NCBI GenBank assembly: GCA_014885115.2
Contig: WKLE02002901.1
Span: forward strand, 1 to 25,314
Length of the DNA stretch: 25,314 bases
Direction: 5' to 3'
Origin: Asterionellopsis glacialis
Taxonomy: Eukaryota > Bacillariophyta > Plagiogrammaphyceae > Rhaphoneidales > Asterionellopsidaceae
The notes beneath the pieces are model-generated. The model did not search any database. It was not told where the DNA came from and saw nothing but the letters and a program-made list of their open reading frames with translations. Below are positions 9,792 to 21,300 of the stretch, in pieces. Position 1 is the first letter of the stretch; each line of letters begins with the position of its first letter. The position numbers were made by a program, and so were the translations under genes.

Positions 9792-11156
9792 TTAAATTTT
9801 CCATAACTTTGCAGTTTTATCATTTGATCCAGTTACGACATATTGACAATCTCTTGATATCCGGACGTGTCTAATATAATCTGTATGGCCAACAAAGGTT
9901 TCTACTTCCAAACCTGTTTGTAAACTCCATAGCTTTGCTGTTTTATCTCGCGAACCTGTCAATAAGTATTGACCATCTGCGGAAATATCTACCGAATGTA
10001 TAAAATTCTTATGTCCCTTGAAGGTCCATATTTCTTCCCCGGTTGTCAAATCCCACAATTTGGCTGTATTATCTCTCGATCCAGTGGCAAGCACTGGGAC
10101 TGTTTTTTTTTCCAGCCGGTCTTTCTCTTTTCCTTCCTTTTGGGCACTTGTTGTTCTTGTTGATGATGATGATTCCTTCTGTTTTCCTTCTTTGTCCTTC
10201 ATGGACTCTTCTCTCAACTTGAACAATGACGAAGATATAAAGGATGACGACAACAATGCGACAGAACAAACATTACGATGATGTCCTGCAAATGTGCGTA
10301 TTTCTTTACCAGTTTGAACATCCCATAATTTAGCTGTATTATCACTTGCTCCAGTTACCAAATATTTTCCATCTAAACTCATGTTCACGCAGGCTACATT
10401 GAGAGTATGCCCATCAAAGGTACGAATTTCTTCACCCGTCATTAAATCCCATAATTTAGCAGTTTTATCCCACGACCCAGTTACCAAGTACTTGGAATAT
10501 GTATCAATCGTGAGTGATTCCACTACATCCGTATGACCCACATAGGTTTGTAGAATTTCACCTGTTTGTAAGTTCCATAATTTAGCAGTTTTGTCGTTAG
10601 ATCCAGTTGCCAAATATTTCCCATCCACTGACAATGCTACAGAATGTAAATCACTGGCATGCCCATGAAAGGTCCGTATTTCCTCGCCCGTTGCCATATC
10701 CCATAGCTTGGCAGTTTCATCATAGGATCCTGTCACTAGATATCTTCCATCCGATGAAATTGCATGAGCTGTTATATCATCTGTATGTCCTACAAATGTA
10801 CGTTCGGCATGAACAATAATGGGTGCTTTTCCTGGTGACGACGGTGAAGTGGAAGACGATGTAGCCCTAAGGAGTCTCTTAGTGGAGGGTACGGATGGTG
10901 AAAGGTGATGAAACTTTTGTTCTTGTGGATTATGACGGCAACTTTTGGGTGATGGTGGAATAGTATTATCAGAAGAATGTTCATGTGGCTCTTGTTGGTG
11001 ATTGGCATCAGATGATGATGACGATGTAGCCGTAGCAGAAGCAGAGGCACTTTCAGTTGACGAGGATGTTGCTGTATCCGTTTTGGAGGTCGTCACAGTT
11101 GAACTATTATTGTTGAGTTTCTGCCGTTTGACAGGATGCACCTCTGTATCACACAT
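9792..11156 (-). CDS. Seven-repeat WD40 beta-propeller protein
   Basis: The frame encodes 454 residues without introns. Residues 1-117 are Ser/Thr-rich and probably disordered, with a basic K-R-Q-K at 10-13 that could be a nuclear signal. From about 118 to the end there are seven WD40 repeats, enough to close one propeller. Each has the G-H then D/N-x-T-A-K-L-W pattern and begins R/Q/W/E-T-F/Y-x-G-H. The repeats are unusually alike (T-G-S-x-D-K/N-T-A-K-L-W in nearly all). Repeat 5 is interrupted by a charged Lys/Glu/Ser insert of about 50 residues, which would form a loop. Nothing follows the last repeat except K-I. WD40 propellers are protein-interaction platforms; the partner is unknown. 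The gene is divergent from the V-ATPase subunit H gene. Confidence 0.88.
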   Translation of the reverse strand: MCDTEVHPVKRQKLNNNSSTVTTSKTDTATSSSTESASASATATSSSSSDANHQQEPHEHSSDNTIPPSPKSCRHNPQEQKFHHLSPSVPSTKRLLRATSSSTSPSSPGKAPIIVHAERTFVGHTDDITAHAISSDGRYLVTGSYDETAKLWDMATGEEIRTFHGHASDLHSVALSVDGKYLATGSNDKTAKLWNLQTGEILQTYVGHTDVVESLTIDTYSKYLVTGSWDKTAKLWDLMTGEEIRTFDGHTLNVACVNMSLDGKYLVTGASDNTAKLWDVQTGKEIRTFAGHHRNVCSVALLSSSFISSSLFKLREESMKDKEGKQKESSSSTRTTSAQKEGKEKDRLEKKTVPVLATGSRDNTAKLWDLTTGEEIWTFKGHKNFIHSVDISADGQYLLTGSRDKTAKLWSLQTGLEVETFVGHTDYIRHVRISRDCQYVVTGSNDKTAKLWKI

Positions 11157-12199
11157 ATTTAATTAATAGTGACTGTCCACGAAAGCGTCAGAGTTCAATC
11201 TGGGAATCGGGGAAAGATTGATCAGGAGAGAGTTCTTTTAGTTATAATATGGATATTGTTTTCAATTTGTGTTGCGGGCAGTAGTCCTTACCCACAATAG
11301 TTAGTTCCTTGCTTGCTTCATATCTTGGCAGGATGTCAGGCAAGCAAGTAGCGGTGATGTCAGGTAAACTTGTCAGGTAGTAAGTACAGTAGATCAATAT
11401 CTTTTAGATGTCTGCTGCGATTATTTTCAGGACAAACAGTTCCTGTACAGGTACGGTGTGTCCCTACAAAGGGACTGATCATTACAGGTAGTAAGAAGTA
11501 AAGTTCTACCAGGTATTAATACAGTTTTATAATAACAGGTACGACCTCTTTGTCTACTGATCGCACGACGCACTATGTATATGTTCAATCTTTATTTTAT
11601 TTATACCTCCGTTCTCTGAAAGATGCGAATGGAACAGAAGAGACAAGAGTTTGACCTGCGATACAGAAATACAATTGTTTAATATAGTCCACAAGGGATA
11701 GAATTAATAACCACTTACACATTCAGACACAGAAGGGGAGGGATCACTTCCTTGGACATCACTTCCTTTCTTTTGTAAACAATTGGATTTAATTTCTACA
11801 TGGAGTTGATACTAATTTTTTCTGATGTATATCTACGTCGCTGTATATAATTTAATTTCCATATCTTACGAATCACATGTTTTTTGGCGAAAATTGAACC
11901 GTTGCTCTTGTTAGTACTACTTTTACGGACAATGACAGTAGACGAGCAGCCTTGTATCCTACATCATGGAGTTGTCGTCCGTGCTACTGTTGGGCGGGTT
12001 ATCCTATCGTGCTCGCCGAACTACCTGGTACTCGACGTAACGCAAAACACGCTCAATCTTCGTGCAATTTCTCTTGCACCTTGCGCTGGTTGCTGCTGTC
12101 GGAATCGTAAGCTCTGTTTTGTGGTGCTGCAAGAGACAGAGAAGATATACACCCAAGGTTGTATACAATCTCAAAGAGTAGTAAGAACAAAGTTTGACC
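11157..12199. promoter_or_regulatory. Divergent promoter region with clustered CAGGTA elements
   Basis: A 1.04-kb region between the start codons of the WD40 and V-ATPase H genes. CAGGTA-type half-sites occur at about 11361, 11374, 11448, 11485, 11510 and 11535, and a CTACCTGGTAC copy lies at 12021-12031 near the V-ATPase start. GTCAGGTAGTAAG (11372) and TACAGGTAGTAAG (11483) are near-copies of each other. A 151-codon frame at 11884-12339 overlaps the V-ATPase start out of frame and is not a gene. A regulatory role for these sites is an inference from their position. Confidence 0.4.
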
Positions 12200-13940
12200 A
12201 TGTCGAAAGGTCCAACATCTCTCGCTACATCGCCAGTGGCGTTGGCATTCCCTCACATTCAGTGGGATCCTTTGGGTTCTCTCCGTTTGACGGCACAAGA
12301 GACCGCATTGCTTCGCATGGCCGAAACGAATCCAATTGAGTACACATTGGCTGATTCTCGCGATGCATCCATGTATGCACGCGTCCTTTTGAAACTTCTA
12401 GCGGAAGCTGCATCAAGTGGTACTGGTGGAGTCTCAAAGTTGACAACAAATCAAACAGAAGCACAGGCCTTGGAGGCCTTGGAAAAAGATCCTCTTGGAG
12501 TTGTGACGCACTACGCCTTGACAAAGCTGTATGATATCATTTCGACCTTGTCAACCGGCGCTTCCGGTGTAACTGTCGGTGCCGTCTTTTATGTGGGTAA
12601 GGACGGAATCCTTGTCGATCAGTGGAAGGCATTGTTGCGAATTTTGAACAAGGGTGGAAAGGGTGATGCCTACTCTCAAACTGGTGCTGCTCTTTGCCTT
12701 GGTTTGATTTTGGTGGCTGCCTGTCCCTCTCAAAAGGCTGTTACCCCTACAGCTGATAAGGATGGCAATGCCATCAAAGCACGTACTATTTCGTATGCAT
12801 CTGCCATGGAACCTTTGGAAGCCTTGACAGCATGGGTTATTTCACAACTCAAGCTTTCCAATCCTCAACTTGCCATCCCCACTCTTCACGTCCTTATGAG
12901 TTCCTCTGAAAGTCGTTTCCTCTTTTGTGCCACTGGTGGAATTAAGTACATTGCACGACAGCTCAAGGTCAAGGGTGGCAGTTCCAAATCATCGACACCT
13001 ACTTCTCCCTCGGAATCTGCCAAAAGTAAGGGTGGTAACTCATCTGTGCAACAATTGTACGAACTAGCTTTCTGTCTTTGGACTTTGACCTATGAACTCA
13101 ATTCATCACATGTGATTCGAAACGATTTTGGAGGAAAAGATGCATTGGTCGTTGGTGCTCTTACAGATTTAGTCAGTGTTGCTCCACGTGAAAAGGTTGT
13201 CCGAGTCGCACTTGCTGCACTCCGTAACTTGGCTACATGTACTGATGAAATCGCACCTGGACCTGCCGGTTCGGCCAAGGTGGATGGCAAGGTCTTTTTG
13301 GCGGAAATGCTTGCCTGCGGTCTCATGAAGGCAATTGATTATTTGAAGGAAAGACAATTCACGGATCCTGATATTATTGATGGTACGTCTTTCTCTTTAT
13401 CTTGATCTTCTTATTACATCTCGTGTATGGCAAAATGATACACACTACAGATTTTGATATGTATGTATATATTCTGACAACTTTTTTCCCTTGCTCTTTC
13501 TATCTACTCATCTCACACCTCGCAACAACACAGATGTCCAGACACTCCACAAGCTTCTTGTTGAGAACTACAAGGAAATGTCTCGCTGGGAGGTTTACAA
13601 GAACGAAGTTGAATCTGGACACCTTCAATGGGGATCTTGTCACACGGAAGCATTCTTCAAGGAAAATGCCCGCATGTTGGAAGGATCGGATGGTGACTTT
13701 CATCTTTTGAAGGTTCTAATTTCCCTTTTGAATAGCAAAGATGATGATATTGCTGCCATTGCTTGTTATGATATTGGTGAATTCGTTCGTCATTACCCCA
13801 ACGGACGGGCTATTGCCAAACGTCTCGGTGCCAAAGAACTTGTCATGCCGCTCATTGAACATGACAATGTGGAATTGCAACGCCATGCTCTTCAATGCGT
13901 GTCCAAGATTATGGTTCAAAACTGGGAATTTGTCAAATAA
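12200..13940 (+). CDS. VMA13: V-type proton ATPase subunit H
   Basis: The model is join(12200..13382,13534..13940), 529 residues. The 151-base intron has donor GTACGT and an acceptor ending CACAG; the phase-1 junction gives I-I-D-D-V-Q-T-L. Subunit H sits between the V1 and Vo sectors on the cytosolic face of acidic compartments. It activates ATP-driven proton pumping in the assembled enzyme and silences free V1. Recognition rests on the C-terminal part: E-V-x-S-G-x-L-x-W, then F-x-x-E-N-A, L-L-K-V-L, then C-Y-D-I-G-E-F-V-R-H-Y-P-N-G-R and a closing M-V-Q-N-W-E. These match the family's helical-repeat C-terminal domain. The N-terminal half is helical with the repeat texture expected. A Ser/Lys/Gly-rich loop near residues 255-280 makes it longer than the usual 440-480. 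The start is the ATG at 12200; no signal peptide is present. Confidence 0.93.
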
Positions 13941-14800
13941 GCAAAATCCTACTCCAGTCATTTTCTTATCTAGACTAATTTCAATGCATACATCAAATTT
14001 TTTAAAAAGAAACACACAAGATTGGTCGAAATAGAAGATGATGTTTTTTTAATACACGGTAGAAAAAGAAATAAAAGAGGAAGAACAGAAGCACATATTA
14101 TTTTGAAAAAAGAAGAAAGAAAAAAGTATAAAATATACTATCTAGGCCTTTTTTTGGTTTGGAAAAGAGGTCGAGAAAAAAATTTACTTAACATGATGTT
14201 AAAAAAAAACAATATTACAGTGCCTTTTTGAAATTTTTATATATGATGTTCTATACATATCTGTTGCATGTGTCATGCTTTGATTGTCCTTGTGTGTACT
14301 GTGTATGATGAGAGAGTGTTGGTGCTGAGTTTTCTCACCAACATGTTTTCGTCCAATTCGGATGGTCATGAGACCTCCTAGGAATAAGGCTACTTCGGGT
14401 TGGACCGTCACGGTCGGAAGTGAATGTAGTCTCTAGAGTCTACAAAAAGATGACTGCAGTGCAATAATCATAAATATAAATGAATTTTGAGGTCCTTTCG
14501 ATAGACCATGACTAAAAGATAAAGTAAAACAAGTTAATGTTACTTCTAATAATGATATATATGGCACAAAAGGCGATGGAGGATAGGCAAACAAAAAGAG
14601 CTGATGCTGCAGTCAGTCTTCCAGCAGTACATTCTCCATCAAAAGAAAGTACAGTACGTGATACAAAAAGTGACATCGAGAGGACCACACCAGGGGATTC
14701 GTTCTAGAGGTGCAACAGGTGGTTCCTAAATTTGAAGGAGGGCCAATCCGATGAATTCAAGAAGAATTTCTTCTACATCAAAACATGAATCTCATAATAT
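13941..14800. other. Intergenic sequence downstream of V-ATPase H
   Basis: A-rich and purine-rich sequence to about 14230 is compatible with a 3' UTR. The rest is unremarkable AT-rich DNA with a few short frames on both strands and no family resemblance. No tRNA or other RNA gene was recognised. Confidence 0.4.
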
Positions 14801-14809
14801 AGTCAGTCA

Positions 14810-15181
14810 ACAATTAACCGATGGCCTCCGGCGTACAGTATGGGTTCTGTTACAAGAAGTCCAGTCCTTCTCATCGAACCCCTTTGTTAAAGTAGCTGGT
14901 AGATCCAAACTAATTCAATGAGACCCAAACAAAACTAGCCAATCTCCAGAAGGTCTAGACATTGAATGGTAGGAAGCAATTGCAACAGCTGGATTGTCAA
15001 GCTTCTCAACAAGAGTATATATTGCTCCTCCATTATTACATGGTATCAACGTATGTGTTACAGATGAGATACAATCCAAAGACACCAGCATAAACCGTGT
15101 TGTATGAGCAAGCTCTGTAACGATGTAAAGTGGAACATCTGGTAGAGTTTTCTTTGAATTTTTTGAACTTACAAAACATGG
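14810..15181 (-). pseudogene. Possible decayed coding fragment
   Basis: On the minus strand one frame is open for 88 codons (15181 down to 14918). It passes one TGA at 14915-14917 and stays open for about 35 more codons to 14810. The translation has a protein-like mix, for example Y-I-V-T-E-L-A-H and G-D-W-L-V-L-F-G. The first ATG (15091) would give only 58 residues. Base composition is slightly less AT-rich than the flanks. No family is recognised and no start or splice structure is clear. It may be a gene relic, an eroded mobile-element piece, or chance; the plus strand of the same stretch also has fairly long open runs. Confidence 0.25.
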
Positions 15182-15362
15182 TCAAGCACATCCGTGTCTC
15201 TACTTTTCATAGATCTGGGGACCTTCTTTTGAAAAGACAGTGCTATCCTAGGAAAATTTTTATTGATATAATGTACATTGTGGGTTTTAGTTTTTTTTAA
15301 AAAAAATCGATGTAAGTATGTATTAATCAAAGTTAACGAATTCTTCTGTACGTGCCTATTCA

Positions 15363-18300
15363 TTAGGTCACGATTGATTTCGTCTCTTCTTCAAGTGGCA
15401 TCTCTTCAACCGTTTGCTTTCCACGCCGTTTCTTTGCAACAAGCCAAATGATGGCCAGAAGGACTGCGAAAATAGTTACGGTGCATATTGGAAGAATTAT
15501 ACGCGATGCCTTTTGATTATCAGCTTCAGCAATAATGCTGGGTTGGATACCACCTTCGTCGTGCTTGATTTCGATATTAAGTCCAAAACTGGTTGACTCG
15601 ACCTGAGCCTCCGGTAAAATACGACGGGACAAATCTTGTTCTCTCTCATGTTCCGTCGTATCTGTATTCAATCTGCGAGACGCGCTGAATGCCAATAAAA
15701 CTGTCCCTGATCCTGTGATGTCGTTCGAATTGTCAACAGTGAAAAATGCAGAAATCACCATGGTATGAATGGCACAAATTGATCCAGTGCATGTGACTTC
15801 GCTTAGATCATTGACATTTCCTCCCGCCGTGACAGGGGAGAACTGTCCACCATTCTCTTGTACGAGACCAAACGAATCAATTCCTACTGGTACCACATTG
15901 GCGGTGGTGCTTTCCACGCATACACGGAGATCGTCCCCTTGCGATACTGGTGCCGGAGCAATAATTTGTTGATTGCTTTCGTCGCACTGATACGCCAACA
16001 TTGTATAATTGGCAGTCGCAGATTCGTTTGTCATACTTGCATCGTCACGACTGGTATTGATATCTGTCACAGTGAAACCCGTCGCCAAGTTCACAGTCAA
16101 AGTAACTTTAGTCTCGTGAAAATTCACAGATGCTGACATGGCATCGTCGATGTAAAGGTCAAGCACCACACAAAAGGAAATTTGTCCAGAGTTAGGTTCA
16201 ACTGATGACCAAACGCCATTTGTTTCGTTCTGGATCTTGTCCTCGTGAACGTTTATTCCAACCATGACATTCATGTGAGAAGCATCGGCTTCTGGTTCAG
16301 GTGTTACTACCCGACTAAGAATACCTGGTTCAATAGAAGTCTTGCAATCGCTTTCGAAGAGGAGCACATCTAGTGTTTTGTTATTCGAGACATTGTAGTT
16401 CAAGACAACTTCTTGGCTGGAATGTTCATCGTCAAAGACAACCTCAACGAGACCTAGAGGAAATATGTCCCAGTTAAAGTCCACAGCCCTTAGAGTAGGT
16501 GCGCTAGAGATGGAAGGAGCAGATGAAGGCTGCATAGAAGGTTCATCTGAAGGCATCAGAGATGGTTCATCTGATGGCATATCAGAAGGCACATCGGAGG
16601 GCACATCTGAGGGCATCATGGATGGACTTTCCGTAATTGCAATAGATTCGCTAAGTGCAATACTTCCATTCGTGTCTTCTACTGTCTCTGCTAAAACTGC
16701 TACTATTGTATCAGACTCATTGTTGAGCGTTTCTTGCACTTGGCTGGTGGTGCCGGTTTCATCAACTCCAAAGACAACTTTCACAGTAGTAGTAATCAAC
16801 CCGGTGTTGTCATTCAATCGTCTTCTCTCGCATGAATCTGTGATCTGGGACTCGATAAAACACCGTACAGTATCATTGTTCAGTACAGGCTGGAGGACTT
16901 CTTTACATGCGTCGCACCATTTTTTCTGCTGGATCCCAGTCAGGATCAGTGGTTCCGATGAGGTTATTGTCTGTTGAAATTCCAGTTTTTCCCCATTACA
17001 ACCAGGAAGGGTTTCATTTCCGCCCACATACAGGTCCTTGTTAGTAAACAGCTTACAACCGAAGTTATTACGGTTCGGTAAAACAGAATTCAAATCTGGT
17101 TCACCAGTGACTCCAAACCATTGAGCAATGCCGTTCCACATGGCTTCCCAGGAACTACATATACACATGAATGAGGTAAAGTACAATTGCAAGAACAAAG
17201 TCAGAAAAGGTGCAACCAATGAGCAGTGAACTTCTCAAGCCGACATTACTCACGTTGTAGGGATAAGACGTCCCCTGCCGTCGTTGGTTGGATCAGTTGC
17301 AGCAAAACTTTTTGGGTATCTGTGGCATTCAAGAAGTGAAAGTAAGGGAATATCATAAGAATATTCATCGCGCTATCAACAAGTTTTGTCAGAACACATA
17401 CAGTACGACTTACTCTCCCAGTATTTGCCCCCCGTTGAGACCCCCACCCATAATGAATGCGTTTCCACCCCAACCATGATCTGTCCCTGAATTTGAATTA
17501 GGTGTAATTGTCTATTTTGCGAAGGAGAGGCAGAACACAAAAGCAGTGAGGTTGCCTGAATACTCAAACAACTTTGAAATGAATATGATATAACGTCATA
17601 ACGACTTACCCTTCCGAATTCGCTTGCTAGCACCAACGTAATACTCTCAAAGATCTCTGCAGTTTGCATTTCGTCCCTGAAAGCAGCTATTGCTTTATTT
17701 ACATCCTTAAATAAATTATCCAATGTGCTCTTCATCGCAACGTGGCTATCAAACCCATTCATACGAACAAAAAAGGTGTCACGGTTGACTTGTCTTGCAG
17801 ATCTTGCTTTGATGAGTTTCGATACCATTCCAAGTTGACTTCCTAACGTGCCAGCACTGTCGAAATTGCTCTGCTGGGTGTTTTCCACATTATTTATTGC
17901 ACTTTGTAGAGCACTCGACTTCTCAATGGAATCAATAAATTCCCGAGACCAAATATCTCCAAACATGCCGCTATTTAACTCTGATCCACCGTTGAGAGTG
18001 CGAAAGTTGGAAGTCATTGTTTCTAAATTGACGCCTGGAGGGTTTTGACCATTGGGGTAGAAAACAGGAAGGCCTGTCTTTGGGATGATTTGAACTGGGC
18101 GCGAAAGTTCAACGTTACCACCGAGGATCAGACTTCCTACATCAATACCAACAGAGCTAGTTGAATGGTTTTTTCCTTGAAGAATGTCTAGCATCCTCCC
18201 AAGAACGCCAGTTCCAGTTTTTTCTTTAAAAGCATCTACCCATGCAGCCTCAAACATCATAGTCGAATGTGAAAACAGCTGGGTCCTGGTTTCTGTAAAG

Positions 18301-21300
18301 TAGTTGTCCTTGGTGACATGTTTTGAAAGATGTCCAATGTTCGCAAAAAAGATACCCTGATTATCATCGTACAGTTCCTGAAGAACCGGAAGGTTTTTAT
18401 GAAGTCCAAATGTACTGCATGGTTGATTCGATGATGACGCATTCAAAAGAAGCATCATTGTATCGTCTAACTTAGCCATACTGCTTCGGGCATTGGCGTA
18501 ATCTGAAGTCAAGTCAATTGCGGTTTAAAATACAACATAAACAAAATAAGCTCCAGAAATATCTGACAGCAGAATAAATCTAACAATCATTTTCAGTGCA
18601 ACTCACCATTATACAATTCACAGGTCGAATGGGGTGCTAACATATAGAATGAGTCCATTCCGCCAAATAAGTAAGCGTACACAATTGCCTTGTATGGTTC
18701 ATCAACTGTACCAGACTGTGGCCGAGGAAGTCTCGATTGGCCGCTTGGGCGGACAGGATTTGTACTGTGAAACTCTGGGGAGGTGATTATGAGATGCTGG
18801 GCGACCTGAAGGGCTGTGCCCGCGTCAGAAGCATACAAAGTGGTGTTGTATTGTTGCACGATCAATTCCCTGTTTGCTTGGCTAAGTCTGCCACTTGTTA
18901 CAAGCGTTGCAAGTTCGTTGATAACATCCTGGGCAGAAAATGGATCTGATTCTGGGGAAAACTTTAGACCGCCGTCGGGGAAGAGACAGCTGCGCGTTGC
19001 GAAAACAGGCCACGGCCCTCGATCTGCAAAACCACCCCTGCAATTACTCATACCATTAGTGATCAAAGAATACAATCCGTTGGACATCCCAATAGTAGTT
19101 ACCATTGATAAAACTTGAGATTCAGGCGACACCAAAGAAACTCGTTGTAAATGATTTGGTCCATAGTGAGGACTGAAAAAGGAAAAAATATCCGGAGTTT
19201 CGTACACCATTTGACCAATTACAGAGCGTAGACCATCAGCAAGAATGGGATACAAAAGCTTTGAGTACTCTTCTCTCTGGTAGTCCATGGATCTCATAAA
19301 CCCAACCACTTTCACTAATGGCTCCCTTAGAGACCCATGCGTTGGATCAGCATCCAAGACCACATTGGTTGCTTCGCGGTCGAGGGCGATAGCTGCGGCT
19401 GTTGCAGCCAGATTTCCTGGGCGATTGTCCCCAAATTGGATAGTAGAAGATCCATCTGTCCACTGGTAGGAACCGGCACGAAACGCTGTACTAACTGTTT
19501 CGGTGTAACGGGGAGATGGATTGGAGATACCGAAATGCTGTATTAGTAGCTTCGACACAAACGGAGCTGTGTTCTCGTGATAGAACAAATGGTCAATTAC
19601 AGCGTCTGTTTCATAATAGGCGTCTCGCAGAGTAGGTTCTGACGAATTTAATAAAGTAATGCAAAGAAAAATATTATTAGCATTTTTGGAGAACTTCTGA
19701 TGAACACCATACAAAGTGCCTGCAAAGCCCAATGCAACTTACCAACAGTATCCATGAAGCTGGGTGGGTTCCTCATATTGTATTTTCCCCCAAGCACCAC
19801 GTTTGATGCGGTATTTTTTAGATATATCACTTTTCCGTAATCATTCTGAACTCTGAATATGGTTTCAGTGGTAAAAAGTTGACTTCTGTGATACGCTTGA
19901 ACACCATTTTGTTCGTCACCAGGAGTATAGTTATTGGTGGCATCGAACACTGTAGGTTCAAAAGCTCCAACATGCAGCTGTGAAAGGACTTCCTCCCTGG
20001 ATGGCAAGGAGGAGAACACAGCAGTCTCCGACACCGCTGTTTCGCAGAGACATTTTTGTTCTCCAAGTTGTTCGATCAATGTGCAAGCGCTATCGCCACA
20101 ATTGTTATCCACTGTTGGGTACCTCTCTTTTTCAGTGCATGGGTCTATTTCCCAGTGAACGCTGTAAAAGCTAACAGTTTTGTCAACATTGACATGAGGA
20201 GATGTATCGGCGTCTTTCGAGTTCTGTACGGGGTTGTGAACAGTAGCTACTAAACCATTTGCATCAACAAGTATTTGTAAGTTGCAAGATGCCGTTGTCC
20301 ACGACCAGATATTTTTTTCTGGGTATTGGGAACTTCTGTATTTGTGATCACAACAATCCTCATTGCAAGCGGAATCTTTTTCGTACGCAGTGAAGTCGCA
20401 GGCATACCCCCCAAGGTCTTCACATCGCTCTACATTCGAATTGTATGAGAGACGCTCGCCCTTGAATTCACATGGACGATTAACAATGACAGAAGACACA
20501 CTTCCGTCCAATCCGCAGCATGCCTCGGTGGCGATCGGCATCTTTGGATTACCTGTTCAAGCGAAGTACAAGTCCATCAAAAAGTAGATATGAGAAATCA
20601 AAATAATCCCGTTTCAGAAATAGTCCAAACATAATTTGAAAATGTCAGACATGCGCACACCGTGTTGGATCTTACCGCACATATTCAAGAAATTATTAGG
20701 GCCAGCTGAAAGCTTTTTGGCGTCTTCGTAGTACGTCAGTTGGACACATGGCGATCGCAGGTACTCGTAGAAAACACCAGGAGCAACTTGGACGACACGA
20801 ACAGAATCAACTTTGCACTCCACCGTGCCAACCTCGCAGTCCAGGTTTTCGTTGAGAGTTACTGTGCTAGCAAAGTTACAAGCTCCGTTTGTCAAGTTAC
20901 ACAACTTACCATACAGAGCTGAAGAAGTTTTTAGCACAACACGCTTAACAGAATCATCGCCGTCCCAAGCTACATCATCAGTCTGCAACTTTGGATTACT
21001 TGATCCTCCCAAAAGTCGGTACTTAGCTCCCTTCTTGAGGAAAGCGCGTTCAGGAAGATCCACCTGATAGAAATAAAGTAATAATGAAAAATGAGTCTAC
21101 AGCGGTGGTCTTGATTTATTAGTGAGTAAAAAGAAATTATAAGACAACTGTGGGCAAAGCTTACACAAAGTGGGTATCGATCACCGATGTAAGTTCTTTC
21201 GAGTCCTCTTTTTGGCCACCAATCACGTAAACCTGCCTCACCAATAACCATTGGGTCTATCCGACCATTTGAAGAAAGTGCAGTATCTTCTGCGTTTCCT

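Noticed and set aside
9461..9874. 137-codon plus-strand frame with an ATG
   Set aside because: It runs antisense into the WD40 gene, has a Phe-rich composition typical of translated T-rich 3' UTR, and shows no family features.
11884..12339. 151-codon plus-strand frame
   Set aside because: It overlaps the start of the V-ATPase H gene in another frame; the well-supported subunit H coding sequence takes precedence.
14341..14440. Possible tRNA-like sequence around the TTCGGG stretch
   Set aside because: No acceptor-stem pairing or standard T-arm could be found by eye.
16465..16977. 170-codon plus-strand frame rich in Ser, Glu and Gly
   Set aside because: It is the antisense reading of the PSD repeat and its flank in the giant minus-strand gene.
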